Positions 7,957 to 16,863 of a DNA stretch of 64,000 nucleotides are shown piece after piece. The DNA is from Dehalococcoidia bacterium (GTDB lineage: Bacteria > Chloroflexota > Dehalococcoidia > Bin125). A program made the translations under genes and the position numbers. The notes beneath the pieces were generated by a model. The model did not search any database, was not told where the DNA came from, and saw only the letters and a list, made by a program, of their open reading frames with translations. Numbering within the stretch: the first letter of the stretch is position 1; the number at the start of each line of letters is the position of its first letter. The DNA lies in NCBI GenBank assembly GCA_022822855.1, contig JAJDYG010000021.1:1-64000 (forward strand). Direction: 5' to 3'.

Positions 7957-8010
7957 GCGACCTCCTCGCGCCGGCGCGACCGGTCCGCGACGATCCTGGA
8001 TTGATTCACG

Positions 8011-9240
8011 ATGAGCAAAGTTTCGATTCGCGACCTGGACCTGGCCGGGAAGCGAGTCCTGTTGCGTCTCGACCTGAACGTGCCCATGGAGGGCTCCCGG
8101 GTGCTGGACGATACCCGCATCCGGGCCGGGATCCCGACTGTCAAGTATGCGCTCGAACAAGGCGCCTCCGTCGTGGTCTGCTCTCATCTCGGCCGTCCTC
8201 GGGGAGAACGCAATCCCGAGTTCGATCTGACTCCCGTAGCCGTGCGCCTGGCGCGCAGCCTGAGGATGAACGTCAGGATGGCGCCCGATTGCATCGGCGA
8301 CATTCCCACCCAGATGTCCGCCGAACTCAAGCCCGGCGAGGTCATGATCCTGCAGAATCTTCGCTTCCATGAGGAAGAGGAAGAGAACGACGACGATTTC
8401 GCCGCCCAACTGGCCGACATGGCCGATGTCTACGTCAACGACGCCTTCGGCGCGGCGCATCGCGCCCATGCCTCGACTTATGCGGTTGCCACAATGCTGC
8501 CGGCCGCCGGAGGACTCCTGCTCGACCGCGAGATCGCGGCCCTGGAGCCGATCCGCAATGGCGAGGCCGGCAAACTCGGATTCATCTGCGGCGGAGCCAA
8601 GGTCTCGGACAAGCTGGGCCTGTTGGAGCGGCTGTCGGAGATCTCCGACGTGATCGCCATCGGCGGCGCGATGGCCAACACATTCCTGCTGGCGCGAGGT
8701 CTGCCGACCGGCGCCTCGCTGCTCGAGCAGGACATGGTCGAAGCCGCCAACGAGATCACGGCGATCGCCAGCGACGAAGACTGCAACCTGATGCTGCCCA
8801 GCGATTGCGTGATCGCGCACGGCGCCGACGAGCCGCCTCGCGCGAAGCCGTTGATCTTCGGCGAAGAAGACCTGCCCGAGGATTGGCAGATTCTCGATGT
8901 CGGCCCGGCCACCGTGGAAGCGTTCACGGAAGCGGTCAAAGAGTGCGACACCGTCGTCTGGAACGGACCGCTCGGCCTGTTCGAGCGTGAGGCGTTCTCC
9001 GGCGGCACTCGCGCGATGGCCGAAGCGCTGGCCAAGATGGAAGACGCCACCACCGTGATCTGCGGCGGCGAGACCGCGGCAGCGGTCGCCCAGTTCCGGC
9101 TGACCAGCAAGATGACCCATGTCTCCACCGGAGGCGGCGCGGCGCTGGAGTACCTGCAAGGACTCGACCTGCCGGGCATCGCGGTGCTGCCCGACGCCGA
9201 GACCGCTGACATCCAGGACGACGACGGGGACGCCCCATGA
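8011..9240 (+). CDS. pgk: Phosphoglycerate kinase
   Basis: A 409-residue two-domain kinase that transfers phosphate from 1,3-bisphosphoglycerate to ADP. The N-terminal domain contains LRLDLNVPM (substrate Asp/Asn) and CSHLGRPRGE (substrate histidine and arginine). The C-terminal nucleotide domain holds NGPLGLFE and GGETAAAV. KVSDKLGLL near residue 200 is the hinge lysine region. The stop codon overlaps the tpiA start (ATGA), so both products are made in a fixed ratio. Typical bacterial length. Confidence 0.97.
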   Translation: MSKVSIRDLDLAGKRVLLRLDLNVPMEGSRVLDDTRIRAGIPTVKYALEQGASVVVCSHLGRPRGERNPEFDLTPVAVRLARSLRMNVRMAPDCIGDIPTQMSAELKPGEVMILQNLRFHEEEEENDDDFAAQLADMADVYVNDAFGAAHRAHASTYAVATMLPAAGGLLLDREIAALEPIRNGEAGKLGFICGGAKVSDKLGLLERLSEISDVIAIGGAMANTFLLARGLPTGASLLEQDMVEAANEITAIASDEDCNLMLPSDCVIAHGADEPPRAKPLIFGEEDLPEDWQILDVGPATVEAFTEAVKECDTVVWNGPLGLFEREAFSGGTRAMAEALAKMEDATTVICGGETAAAVAQFRLTSKMTHVSTGGGAALEYLQGLDLPGIAVLPDAETADIQDDDGDAP

Positions 9241-9992
9241 CCAGAACTCCGATCGCGGCCGGCAACTGGAAGATGAACGGCACCAATGCCGAGGCCCGAG
9301 CGCTCTGCCGCGGCCTGGCCGGCATCGAAGCGATCGAGGGCGTTGACGTGGTCCTCTCGCCGAGCTTCACCCAGCTCCCGCTGGTCTGGGACTTCTGGTG
9401 CGGCACCGACGTTCACATCGCCGGACAGAACATGCACACCCAGCCCTCAGGCGCGTACACGGGCGAAGTCTCGCCGGTCCAGCTCGCCGAGGTCGCCGAC
9501 TGGGTCATCCTTGGACACTCCGAACGACGCCAGTTTTTCTGCGAAGACGACCAGGCCCTGGCGCTCAAGCTGCAAGCCGCCGAGGCGCACGGCTTGACGC
9601 CGATCCTCTGCGTCGGTGAATCGGAAGCGGAGCAAGAGAACAACCGAACCAAGGCGGTCCTGACCCGACAGGTTGGTATTGCGCTCGGTGACGATCCTGC
9701 TCCCGCAGGACTCGTGATCGCCTACGAGCCGGTCTGGGCGATCGGCACCGGTAAGGCCGCAACTCCGGACGAGGCGCAATCTGCCTGCGGCCACATCCGA
9801 TCTGTCGTGGCCGACAAGCTCGGCTCGGAGGTCGCGGACGGTGTCCGCATCCTCTACGGCGGCTCGGTCAATCCGGGCAACATCGCCGATTTCATGGCTC
9901 AGCCCGATGTCGACGGCGCGCTCGTCGGCGGCGCGGCGCTCAACGCCGACGCGTTCCTCGCCATCACCGAGGCCATCGCCGCCAGCGCGTAG
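9237..9992 (+). CDS. tpiA: Triosephosphate isomerase
   Basis: A 251-residue TIM barrel interconverting dihydroxyacetone phosphate and glyceraldehyde 3-phosphate. Catalytic residues are visible: lysine in GNWKMNG (residues 9-15), histidine in ILGHSERR, and glutamate in AYEPVWAIGTGKAA, where loop 6 closes over the substrate. The phosphate-binding YGGSVNPGNI motif is near the C-terminus. Its ATG overlaps the pgk stop by 4 nt. It is 13 nt upstream of miaA, so transcription probably continues into that gene. Confidence 0.97.
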   Translation: MTRTPIAAGNWKMNGTNAEARALCRGLAGIEAIEGVDVVLSPSFTQLPLVWDFWCGTDVHIAGQNMHTQPSGAYTGEVSPVQLAEVADWVILGHSERRQFFCEDDQALALKLQAAEAHGLTPILCVGESEAEQENNRTKAVLTRQVGIALGDDPAPAGLVIAYEPVWAIGTGKAATPDEAQSACGHIRSVVADKLGSEVADGVRILYGGSVNPGNIADFMAQPDVDGALVGGAALNADAFLAITEAIAASA

Positions 9993-10005
9993 GTCCGTCG
10001 ATCGA

Positions 10006-10887
10006 ATGGCGCCCGAGGAATCTCCGCTCATCGCCGTCGTTGGTCTGACGGCCTCGGGCAAATCTGACTGGGCAATGCAGATCGCCAGGCGTCTCGACGG
10101 CGAGATTGTGTCGATCGACTCCCGGCAGGTCTATCGCCGCCTCGATATCGGCACGGCCAAACCGACCGCCGAGATGCGCGAGGATATCCCCCACTGGTGC
10201 ATCGACATCGTCGACCCATGCGAACGCTATTCGCTCGGCGCGTATCTCAAAGCCGCCCGCGCGGCGATCGGGGACATCCGGGCGCGGGGCAAGCGACCGA
10301 TCGCCGTGGGAGGCAGCGGCCAGCACATGCGCGCCTTGCTCGAAGGCTGGCGAGTGCCGCCGGTAGCCGAAGACTCCGAGTTCCGCGAGGCGTTGTCGCG
10401 CGAGTCCGGCGAATCCCTGTTCGAGCGGTTGAGCGAGATCGATCCTCGATCGGCCGAACAGATTGGTCCGACGAACACCAGACGGATCATCAGGGCACTG
10501 GAGGTCCACCACGCCACCGGCAAGCCGATCTCCGAGTGGCAACAGATGCGCGAGCCGCTCGATGCCCGAGTCGTGGCGCCTGAGGTTCCACTGGAGGACC
10601 TGGATCAACGGATTGCAGCGAGAACGGAAGCGATGTTCGAGGCCGGATTCGTCGACGAGGTCCGCGCGCTGCTCGCCGACAACGTTCCAGAGAATGCCCC
10701 CGGCTTCGACTCGATCGGCTACCGCGAAGTGCTTGCTCATCTGCGCGGCGAACTCACGCTGGACCAGGCCATCGACGGCGTCGCACAGGCCACTCGACGC
10801 TTCGCGCGGCGTCAGCGCGCCTGGTTCAGACGCGATGATCCCTCGATTTGTTGGGCGGCTGATGTTCCGCTCGCGATGCTTGAGTAA
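10006..10887 (+). CDS. miaA: tRNA dimethylallyltransferase
   Basis: A 293-residue enzyme that attaches a dimethylallyl group to N6 of A37 in UNN-decoding tRNAs. The P-loop is GLTASGKS near residue 15, DSRQVYRRLDIGTAKP is the family DSxQVY motif plus pyrophosphate-binding segment, and the C-terminal QATRRFARRQRAWFRRD block is the tRNA-binding signature. ATG 10006 puts the P-loop at the normal distance from the N-terminus. Longer in-frame starts would overlap most of tpiA's end and add an unconserved serine-rich segment. With tsaC this gives two A37 modification genes close together. Confidence 0.94.
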   Translation: MAPEESPLIAVVGLTASGKSDWAMQIARRLDGEIVSIDSRQVYRRLDIGTAKPTAEMREDIPHWCIDIVDPCERYSLGAYLKAARAAIGDIRARGKRPIAVGGSGQHMRALLEGWRVPPVAEDSEFREALSRESGESLFERLSEIDPRSAEQIGPTNTRRIIRALEVHHATGKPISEWQQMREPLDARVVAPEVPLEDLDQRIAARTEAMFEAGFVDEVRALLADNVPENAPGFDSIGYREVLAHLRGELTLDQAIDGVAQATRRFARRQRAWFRRDDPSICWAADVPLAMLE

Positions 10888-10914
10888 GATGCACTCAACC
10901 GCCGGAGCGTGACC

Positions 10915-11808
10915 ATGTCCATCCCATTCCTCAAGGTGCAGGGCGCAGGCAACGATTTTCTGCTGATCGACGCCCTCGGCGACAACGCGCACCTCAACGA
11001 GATCGACTGGCCGACCCTGGCCCCGCGCATCTGCGACCGGCACTTCGGCGTCGGAGCGGACGGCATTCTGATCGCGCAGGACACCAATGTGGCAGCCGCC
11101 CGGATGGTGATCGTCAACTCCGACGGCTCCGACGGCGAGATGTGCGGCAACGGCTTCCGCTGCTTCACCAAGTACCTCGTCGAGCGAGCCGGGATGACTC
11201 CCACGGACGGAGCGCTGGCGATCGAGACCGGCGCCGGCGTCCTCCAGGCCGACCTGTCCGGTATGACCGACTCAAGCGTGGACCGGGTCCGAGTCGACAT
11301 GGGGCCCGCCTGGCTGCAGGCCGATGAGATTCCGGTCGTCCACGAGGGCCCCGCGCCAATCCTCAATCACGAGGTCGAGATCGAAGGCCGCACGTTCGAT
11401 CTGACCTGCGTCAGCATGGGTAATCCTCACGCCGTCTGGTTCACCGACGAGGAAGTCGATGATTTCCCCCTGACCGAGATCGGCCCGCTGATCGAGTCGC
11501 ATCCAGATTTCCCCCGGAAGACCAACTTCGAGATCGTCAACGTGCTCGCGCCTGACCATCTCAAGATGCGCGTCTGGGAACGCGGCGTCGGGATCACCCT
11601 GGCTTGCGGTTCTGGCGCCTGCGCGGTGTTGGTCGCCGCGCGGCTGCGCGGCCTCGCCGACCGGGAGGCAACCGTCTCGCTGCCCGGCGGCGATCTCCAG
11701 ATCGCCTGGGACGGCCTCGAGGACCCCGACGCTTCGGTCTTCATGACCGGTCCCGCCTCTTTCTCGTTTGAAGGTCAACTGGACGCCAATCTGCTGAGCG
11801 TCCGCTAA
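10915..11808 (+). CDS. dapF: Diaminopimelate epimerase
   Basis: A 297-residue epimerase that converts LL- to meso-diaminopimelate for lysine and peptidoglycan. The two catalytic cysteines are in EMCGNGFRCF and LACGSGACAV, one per pseudo-symmetric domain. KVQGAGNDFLLID at the N-terminus is the family signature. ATG 10915 is chosen over GTG 10909 because GGAG at 10904-10907 is then 7 nt away. The dapL gene lies one gene downstream, so this region encodes the aminotransferase route to meso-DAP. Confidence 0.96.
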   Translation: MSIPFLKVQGAGNDFLLIDALGDNAHLNEIDWPTLAPRICDRHFGVGADGILIAQDTNVAAARMVIVNSDGSDGEMCGNGFRCFTKYLVERAGMTPTDGALAIETGAGVLQADLSGMTDSSVDRVRVDMGPAWLQADEIPVVHEGPAPILNHEVEIEGRTFDLTCVSMGNPHAVWFTDEEVDDFPLTEIGPLIESHPDFPRKTNFEIVNVLAPDHLKMRVWERGVGITLACGSGACAVLVAARLRGLADREATVSLPGGDLQIAWDGLEDPDASVFMTGPASFSFEGQLDANLLSVR

Positions 11809-11854
11809 ACATGCAGAACGTTCCCCACCCGACTCACGAGCGAATGGACAACTG

Positions 11855-12787
11855 ATGGTCATACCTGACTACACGCGGCATGAACAGGACGTCGCGCCCG
11901 GCTTCGTCCGCGAACTGCACGAGACGCTGGCGTCGAAGCAACTCGCCTATCGCAACCAGCCCGATGTCGACTTCGACCAGCTCGTCCGCCTGCCGCGGAT
12001 GCTCTCGACCCAATGCGACGACGGTTATGTGATCGGCATTCCATACGGCCGGCACCTGCGCATCTTCTACGAGTTCGACACGATCAATCACATCCGCCTC
12101 CATCTGACCAACCTGCTCAACGAGATGGGCGAGCTCGCCACCGAGCACTCCGACTCCGAGCTCATGGTGATCGACTACACCGACTTCCCCCATCGCCACT
12201 ACGTCGAGCCGATGCTAATCGGCGCGGGCTTCGTCTCGCCCTCCGAGGTCTCCGTCATGCGCTGCCGCGATGTCCGCGATCAGGCGCTTCCCGAAGTCGC
12301 TCCCGGCATCAGCGTGCGCGACGCGACCCACGCCGACGCCGACGCGGTGGTCGAGATCGAGCAACAGGCCGCCGGCGAAGGCGCTCACGCGCCGCCGCTC
12401 GCGACCCAGTTTTTCGACGACTCCGAGTGGGTCGGGATTGCCGAACGCGACGGCTCGGCCGCTGGATACATCCGCACCGTGCCGGCCGAGAAGCGCGGCA
12501 TTACGGCCGAGGAATTGCTCGTCCATCCGGATCATGATTTCACCGAGATCTCCAGCGCCTTGCTCGCCACCGCGATGCAACGCGGAGCAGAAGCGAATCG
12601 GCGAGCCATGACGCTGCGAGTCGCGGGAGATAGCGCCGGCGAGCCGTTGCTCAAGGAGTTCAACTTCCGCCACGTCACCAACGAACTCACCTATCAACGC
12701 CCCGCCGACCCGGCAGAGGTCGCCCGCCGCCGAGAGGCCAAGGTGACCACCTTCGTCAAGGTCGGCAAGATCTGGGGCCGCTTCTAG
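11855..12787 (+). CDS. GNAT-type acetyltransferase-like protein
   Basis: A 310-residue protein between dapF and dapL. The N-terminal half (about 1-145) is an alpha/beta region with no motif I recognise. The C-terminal half (about 150-300) looks like a GNAT domain: ISVRDATHADADAVVEIEQQA is the typical first strand/helix, GIAERDGSAAGYIRTVP the central strands, and EELLVHPDHDF...LLATAMQRGAEA the acetyl-CoA-binding region, although the R/Q-x-x-G-x-G/A loop is poorly conserved. It could be an acetyltransferase of an amino acid or amine, but substrate and activity are unknown. ATG 11855 follows a weak purine-rich site. Confidence 0.6.
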   Translation: MVIPDYTRHEQDVAPGFVRELHETLASKQLAYRNQPDVDFDQLVRLPRMLSTQCDDGYVIGIPYGRHLRIFYEFDTINHIRLHLTNLLNEMGELATEHSDSELMVIDYTDFPHRHYVEPMLIGAGFVSPSEVSVMRCRDVRDQALPEVAPGISVRDATHADADAVVEIEQQAAGEGAHAPPLATQFFDDSEWVGIAERDGSAAGYIRTVPAEKRGITAEELLVHPDHDFTEISSALLATAMQRGAEANRRAMTLRVAGDSAGEPLLKEFNFRHVTNELTYQRPADPAEVARRREAKVTTFVKVGKIWGRF

Positions 12788-12830
12788 GCCATCGCCTCTC
12801 CTCCGTCCCCGCATTCCGAAAGAAGCACGC

Positions 12831-13994
12831 ATGCGCACCGCTCAACGTGTCCAGGATCTTCCTCCCTATCTGTTTGTCGAGATCTCCCGCAAGATCGCCG
12901 AGCAGCGCGAGAAGGGCGTCCGCGTCATCTCCTTCGGCATCGGCGACCCCGACCTGCCGACCCATCCGCACATCCTCGAGGCCCTGCACGAGCACGCCGA
13001 CATACCGGCCAACCACCGCTATCCCGAGACCGAGGGTCTGCCAGAGCTACGCGAGTGCATCGCGCGCTGGATGGCCCAACGCTTCGAGGTCGCGCTTGAT
13101 CCGGCCACCGAGATCGTCCCGCTGATCGGAGCCAAGGAAGGAATCGCCAACTCCGCCCTCTGCTTCATCGACCCCGGCGACGTGGCCCTCGTTCCCGACC
13201 CCGCCTACCCCGTCTACGCAATTGGCACGATGTTCGCCGGCGGCACTTCGCACTACCTCCCGCTGACCGAGGACAACGGCTTCCTCCCCGACCTCAACGC
13301 CATCCCCGCCGACATCCGGGATCAGGCCCGCGTCCTCTGGATCAACTACCCGAACAATCCGACCGGCGCGCTGGCCGACATCGACTTCTTCGAGCGGGCC
13401 GCCCAATTCGGACTCGACAACGAGATCGCCGTCCTGCACGACAACGCCTACTGCGACGTCACGTTCGACGGCTACGAAGCCCCCGCCTACCTCCAGGCCC
13501 CATCGGGCAAGGTCGCCGGGATGGAGTACTTCTCGCTCTCCAAGACCTTCAACATGACCGGCTGGCGGCTCGGTTGGGCCTGCGGCAACGCCGAGCTCGT
13601 CGACCCGCTGCTGCGTGTCAAGTCGAACATCGACTCCGGCATCCCCCAGGCCATCCAGCAGATGGCCATCGCCGCGCTCGATGGTGACCAGTCCGTGATC
13701 GAGGCCAACAACGCCGTCATTCAGAAGCGCCGTGACAAGGTCGTCAGCGCCCTGCGCTCGATCGGCCTCGAGGTCACCAACCCCAAGGCCTCGCTCTACA
13801 TCTGGGCCAGGATCCCCGAGGGCGACACCTCAGCCGACTTCGCCGCTCGCCTGATCGAGGAGCAGGGAGTCGTCGTCACCCCCGGCAACGGCTACGGCCC
13901 CGCCGGAGAAGGCTACATCCGCCTCTCGCTCACCCTTCCCGACGAAGAGGTCGACGAAGGGGTCGAACGCATCGCCGCGTTCACTTCGCAGTAA
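12831..13994 (+). CDS. dapL: LL-diaminopimelate aminotransferase (class I PLP)
   Basis: A 387-residue fold-type I aminotransferase. The PLP lysine is in SLSKTFNMTGWRLG, PNNPTGA holds the ring-stacking Asn, and ISFGIGDPDLPTH is the N-terminal substrate arm. The family member DapL makes LL-diaminopimelate directly from tetrahydrodipicolinate and glutamate, bypassing succinylated intermediates. That assignment is supported by dapF nearby and by the YRYPE-like HRYPETEGLPELRE region, but related alanine/aspartate aminotransferases look alike. ATG 12831 has GAAAGAAG upstream. Confidence 0.85.
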   Translation: MRTAQRVQDLPPYLFVEISRKIAEQREKGVRVISFGIGDPDLPTHPHILEALHEHADIPANHRYPETEGLPELRECIARWMAQRFEVALDPATEIVPLIGAKEGIANSALCFIDPGDVALVPDPAYPVYAIGTMFAGGTSHYLPLTEDNGFLPDLNAIPADIRDQARVLWINYPNNPTGALADIDFFERAAQFGLDNEIAVLHDNAYCDVTFDGYEAPAYLQAPSGKVAGMEYFSLSKTFNMTGWRLGWACGNAELVDPLLRVKSNIDSGIPQAIQQMAIAALDGDQSVIEANNAVIQKRRDKVVSALRSIGLEVTNPKASLYIWARIPEGDTSADFAARLIEEQGVVVTPGNGYGPAGEGYIRLSLTLPDEEVDEGVERIAAFTSQ

Positions 13995-14031
13995 GCTGAA
14001 GCTAACCACCACACAGGAGGTCCGCGTAGAC

Positions 14032-15325
14032 ATGTTCAGCTAGGCTCCGTCATTTTGCTCTGACTAGACTGCACCTCGTCCGGCGGCGCGAGCCGTCCGA
14101 CGTAGCGACGGAGACCGCTATTCCACGTCAACGCAACAGGCGGCCCAAGGGCGGGCGCCGCAAGCACCATCCCACTCACCCTCCCTTCGAGCGCGCCATC
14201 CTCGTCGGCGTCGACTTCCGTCGCGCCGCCCACTGGAACATCGACGCCTCGCTCGAAGAACTGGCCCAACTCGCCTTCACCGCCGGAGCGATGCCGCTCG
14301 CCCGAGTCAAACAGCGGCTCCGCCACCCCGACCCGCGCTCCTACGTGGGTAAGGGAAAGCTGGAGCAGATCGCGGAACTGCGCGATGAACTCAAGGCGAC
14401 CGTCGCGATCTTCGACGACGAACTCACGCCCGCTCAACAGCGCACGCTCGAGAAGCGGCTGGAGATCAAGATCATCGACCGCACGGCGCTGATTCTCGAC
14501 ATCTTCAGCCAGCGCGCCCACACCCGCGAAGGTGTGGTCCAGGTCGCTCTGGCCCAGCACGAGTACCTGCTGCCGCGCCTGACCGGCCAATGGGAGCACC
14601 TGGAGCGGATGGAAGGCGCGATCGGCTCGCGAGGCCCAGGCGAGACGCAGCTCGAAACCGACCGCCGGCTGATCCGCAACCAGATCAAGCGGCTCAAGAA
14701 AGACCTCGATGGGGTCCGCACGCATCGGCAGCAACACCGGAACAAGCGCGACCGGGCCGGTATCCCGCTTGTCGCGCTGGTCGGCTACACCAACGCCGGC
14801 AAGTCGACCCTGATGAACTCGTTGACCGACGCCAAGGTTCGCGCCCGCGACCGGCTCTTCGAAACCCTCGATCCCACCACCCGACGCTGCCGTCTGTCCG
14901 AGGAACACACCGTGCTCCTCTCCGACACCGTCGGCTTCATCCAGAAGCTGCCGACCCAGCTCGTCGCGGCGTTCCGCGCGACGCTCGAAGAGCTGGAGGA
15001 AGCCGACCTGCTCCTCCACGTCGTCGATGGCACTTCGCCCGATGTCCTGGAGCAGGTCGCCAGCGTGGAACGCACCTTGCGCGAACTGGGCGTCGATCAG
15101 CGCCCCACGCTGACTGTGGTCAACAAGATCGATGCGCTTGAAGAGCCGTTGGGCGAGGTGTTGGAGGCGATCGCCGAAGTGGTCGGTGCTCGGCCGATTG
15201 CGGTGTCGGCCCAGGAACAGATCAACCTGGACGACCTGCGAGCCGCCACCGCACATCTGATTCCGAGCCTCCAGGGAGTGCATATCATCCATCGCCGCCC
15301 GGATCACGCGGCCGCGGCGAGCTGA
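14032..15325 (+). CDS. hflX: HflX ribosome-associated GTPase; start needs a +1 frameshift
   Basis: HflX splits or rescues stalled 70S ribosomes. The GTPase domain has G1 GYTNAGKST, G3 DTVGFI and G4 NKID, after the HflX domain with SRGPGETQLETDRR and PDPRSYVGKGKLEQ. Homology clearly begins near 14189 (FERAILVGVDF), but in that frame no ATG, GTG or TTG occurs before 14291. The frame is closed by TAG at 14027. Directly upstream, AGGAGG (14015-14020) precedes ATG TTC AGC TAG at 14032. Skipping one base at the TAG joins this start to the hflX frame. Either a +1 frameshift, an indel, or a non-standard start (CTG 14060 or 14069) must apply. The uninterrupted ATG frame is 14291-15325 (344 residues) but lacks about 35 conserved residues. 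Confidence 0.85.
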
Positions 15326-15340
15326 ACCATTGCTTCCGAT

Positions 15341-15452
15341 CCCCTCTCCCCGAGGGAGAGGGTTAGAACCTGCCCCCGCGAAGGCGGGGGGTGAGGGCCC
15401 TCCGTCCGCCGGACCCTCACCCCAGCCCTCTCCCAGCGGGAGAGGGAGGTAA
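15341..15452. repeat. Nested hairpin repeat between hflX and a CoA-transferase gene
   Basis: CCCTCTCCC and GGGAGAGGG arms at 15346-15362 and 15427-15447 flank CCTGCCCCCGCG..CGGGGGG and CCGTCCGCCGGAC hairpins. It resembles the double-hairpin repeats elsewhere. It may terminate hflX transcription, though no T run follows. Confidence 0.6.
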
Positions 15453-15506
15453 AGAGATGGCTTGATCCCGTTCAAAGGCGGCACAAAGCGACTGCGATCT
15501 GGCAAG

Positions 15507-15519
15507 TATCATTCACGCC
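15507..15519 (+). promoter_or_regulatory. Leaderless -10 box of CoA-transferase gene
   Basis: TATCAT at 15507-15512 lies 7 nt before the ATG at 15520, and no Shine-Dalgarno sequence is present. Confidence 0.5.
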
Positions 15520-16782
15520 ATGACCACCCAAGCCGCTGCCGGACCACTCGCTCCCTTTCGCGTTATCGACCTGACCAACGAACTCGGCCAACTCGCCGGA
15601 CGCATGCTCGGCGACCTCGGTGCCGAGGTGATCAAGGTCGAGCAGCCCGGCGGCGACGAGTCCCGCTTCATTGGCCCCTTCCGCGGTGATGTCGTCGATC
15701 CCGAGTACTCGCTCCACTGGTGGACGTTCAACTCGAACAAGCTCGGCGCAACGCTCGACCTCACGTCGGCTCGCGGCCAGGAGCTCTTGACGAAGCTGCT
15801 CGACAGCGCCGATTTCCTGATCGAGACCTGCCCGCCCGACGCCGCTGCGGCGCTCGGGCTCGGCGTCGAACGCATCAGCGCTTCCCACCCGGGACTGGTA
15901 CACACATCGATCACGCCGTTCGGCCGCGAAGGCCTCTACGCCAGCTGGAAGGCCACCGACCTCGTCGGCACGGCGATGGGCGGACTCTCTTCGCTCTGCG
16001 GCGCGCCCGGCCGCCCGCCGATCCGCCCGACGGCGTCTCAGGGCTTCACCCAGGTTTCCGCCCAGGCGGTCGTGGGCACGCTGGTCGCCCACTATCAGCG
16101 GACCAAGTCCGGACGCGGTCAGCACGTCGATCAGTCGATGCAGGAGGCCGTGACCTTCACCCACGACAACGCATCGCCGACCTGGGACATTCGCGGGATC
16201 AACAACGGACGCCCGGGCAACGGTCGTGAGATCGGCGGCTACAAGTCGGGCCAGTACGTCTACGAGGCGGCCGACGGCTACGTCGCCGCGCTCTCCTATG
16301 GCGGTCTGTTCGGTCTGACGGCGCGGCAGACGATCGAGTGGCTCGACAAACACGGCATGGCCGGTGACCTGACCTCGGACGAGTGGCTGGCAAAGCTGGA
16401 CGCCACCCAGGGTCTCCTGATCCCGCCCTCCGGCGAGGACGCAGATCATCTCAACGATGTCCTCGTCGCCTTCTGCAAGAAGTTCACCCGCGCCCAACTC
16501 GTCTCCGAGGCCCAGCAGATTCGCAACGGCTGGGGCATCGTCCACACGCCGAAGGACCTGCTCGAGAACGAGCACCTCGCTGCCCGCGACTACTGGACCG
16601 AAGTCGAGCACGAAGGCGCGCACGTCACCTATCCCGGCCCCTGGGCCAAGCTCAGCAAGACCCCGCTCTCGGTCCGCCACCGAGCGCCGCGCATCGGCGA
16701 GCACAACCTCTACGTCTACGGCAACCTGCTCGGCTTCTCCGACGACGAGATCATGGCGCTGTCCGAACAGGGCGTGATTTGA
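15520..16782 (+). CDS. CaiB/BaiF (class III) CoA-transferase
   Basis: A 420-residue family III CoA-transferase, which moves CoA between carboxylic acids. The N-terminal ELGQLAGRMLGDLGAEVIKVEQPGGDE is the family CoA-binding start. The catalytic aspartate is in GRGQHVDQSMQEA near residue 207. Substrate cannot be told from sequence. The gene is followed 81 bp later by a second family member on the same strand, and the two could work as a hetero-oligomer as in some aromatic and dicarboxylic acid pathways. No Shine-Dalgarno is seen; TATCAT is 7 nt upstream of ATG. Confidence 0.92.
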   Translation: MTTQAAAGPLAPFRVIDLTNELGQLAGRMLGDLGAEVIKVEQPGGDESRFIGPFRGDVVDPEYSLHWWTFNSNKLGATLDLTSARGQELLTKLLDSADFLIETCPPDAAAALGLGVERISASHPGLVHTSITPFGREGLYASWKATDLVGTAMGGLSSLCGAPGRPPIRPTASQGFTQVSAQAVVGTLVAHYQRTKSGRGQHVDQSMQEAVTFTHDNASPTWDIRGINNGRPGNGREIGGYKSGQYVYEAADGYVAALSYGGLFGLTARQTIEWLDKHGMAGDLTSDEWLAKLDATQGLLIPPSGEDADHLNDVLVAFCKKFTRAQLVSEAQQIRNGWGIVHTPKDLLENEHLAARDYWTEVEHEGAHVTYPGPWAKLSKTPLSVRHRAPRIGEHNLYVYGNLLGFSDDEIMALSEQGVI

Positions 16783-16789
16783 CGTTCCG

Positions 16790-16836
16790 CTCTCCCCCCG
16801 CGCAGCGGGGGGAAATGCCGAAGGCAGAGGGGGGCA
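16790..16836 (-). repeat. CCCCCTC double-hairpin repeat, inverted copy
   Basis: CTCCCCCCGCGCAGCGGGGGG, then ATGCCGAAGGCA, then GAGGGGGGC. This is the reverse orientation of the CCCCCTC/CTCCCCC repeat family, between the two CoA-transferase genes. Confidence 0.7.
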
Positions 16837-16863
16837 TCGGCCCCGGCGAGGAAGGCGATCAAC

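Noticed and set aside
7330-9159. 609-codon open frame opposite rpiB and pgk
   Set aside because: It is antisense to two certain genes and has no recognisable domain.
14291-15325. Taking ATG 14291 as the true hflX start
   Set aside because: The upstream frame encodes conserved HflX residues (FERAILVGVDF..SLEELAQLAFTAGA) that would be lost.
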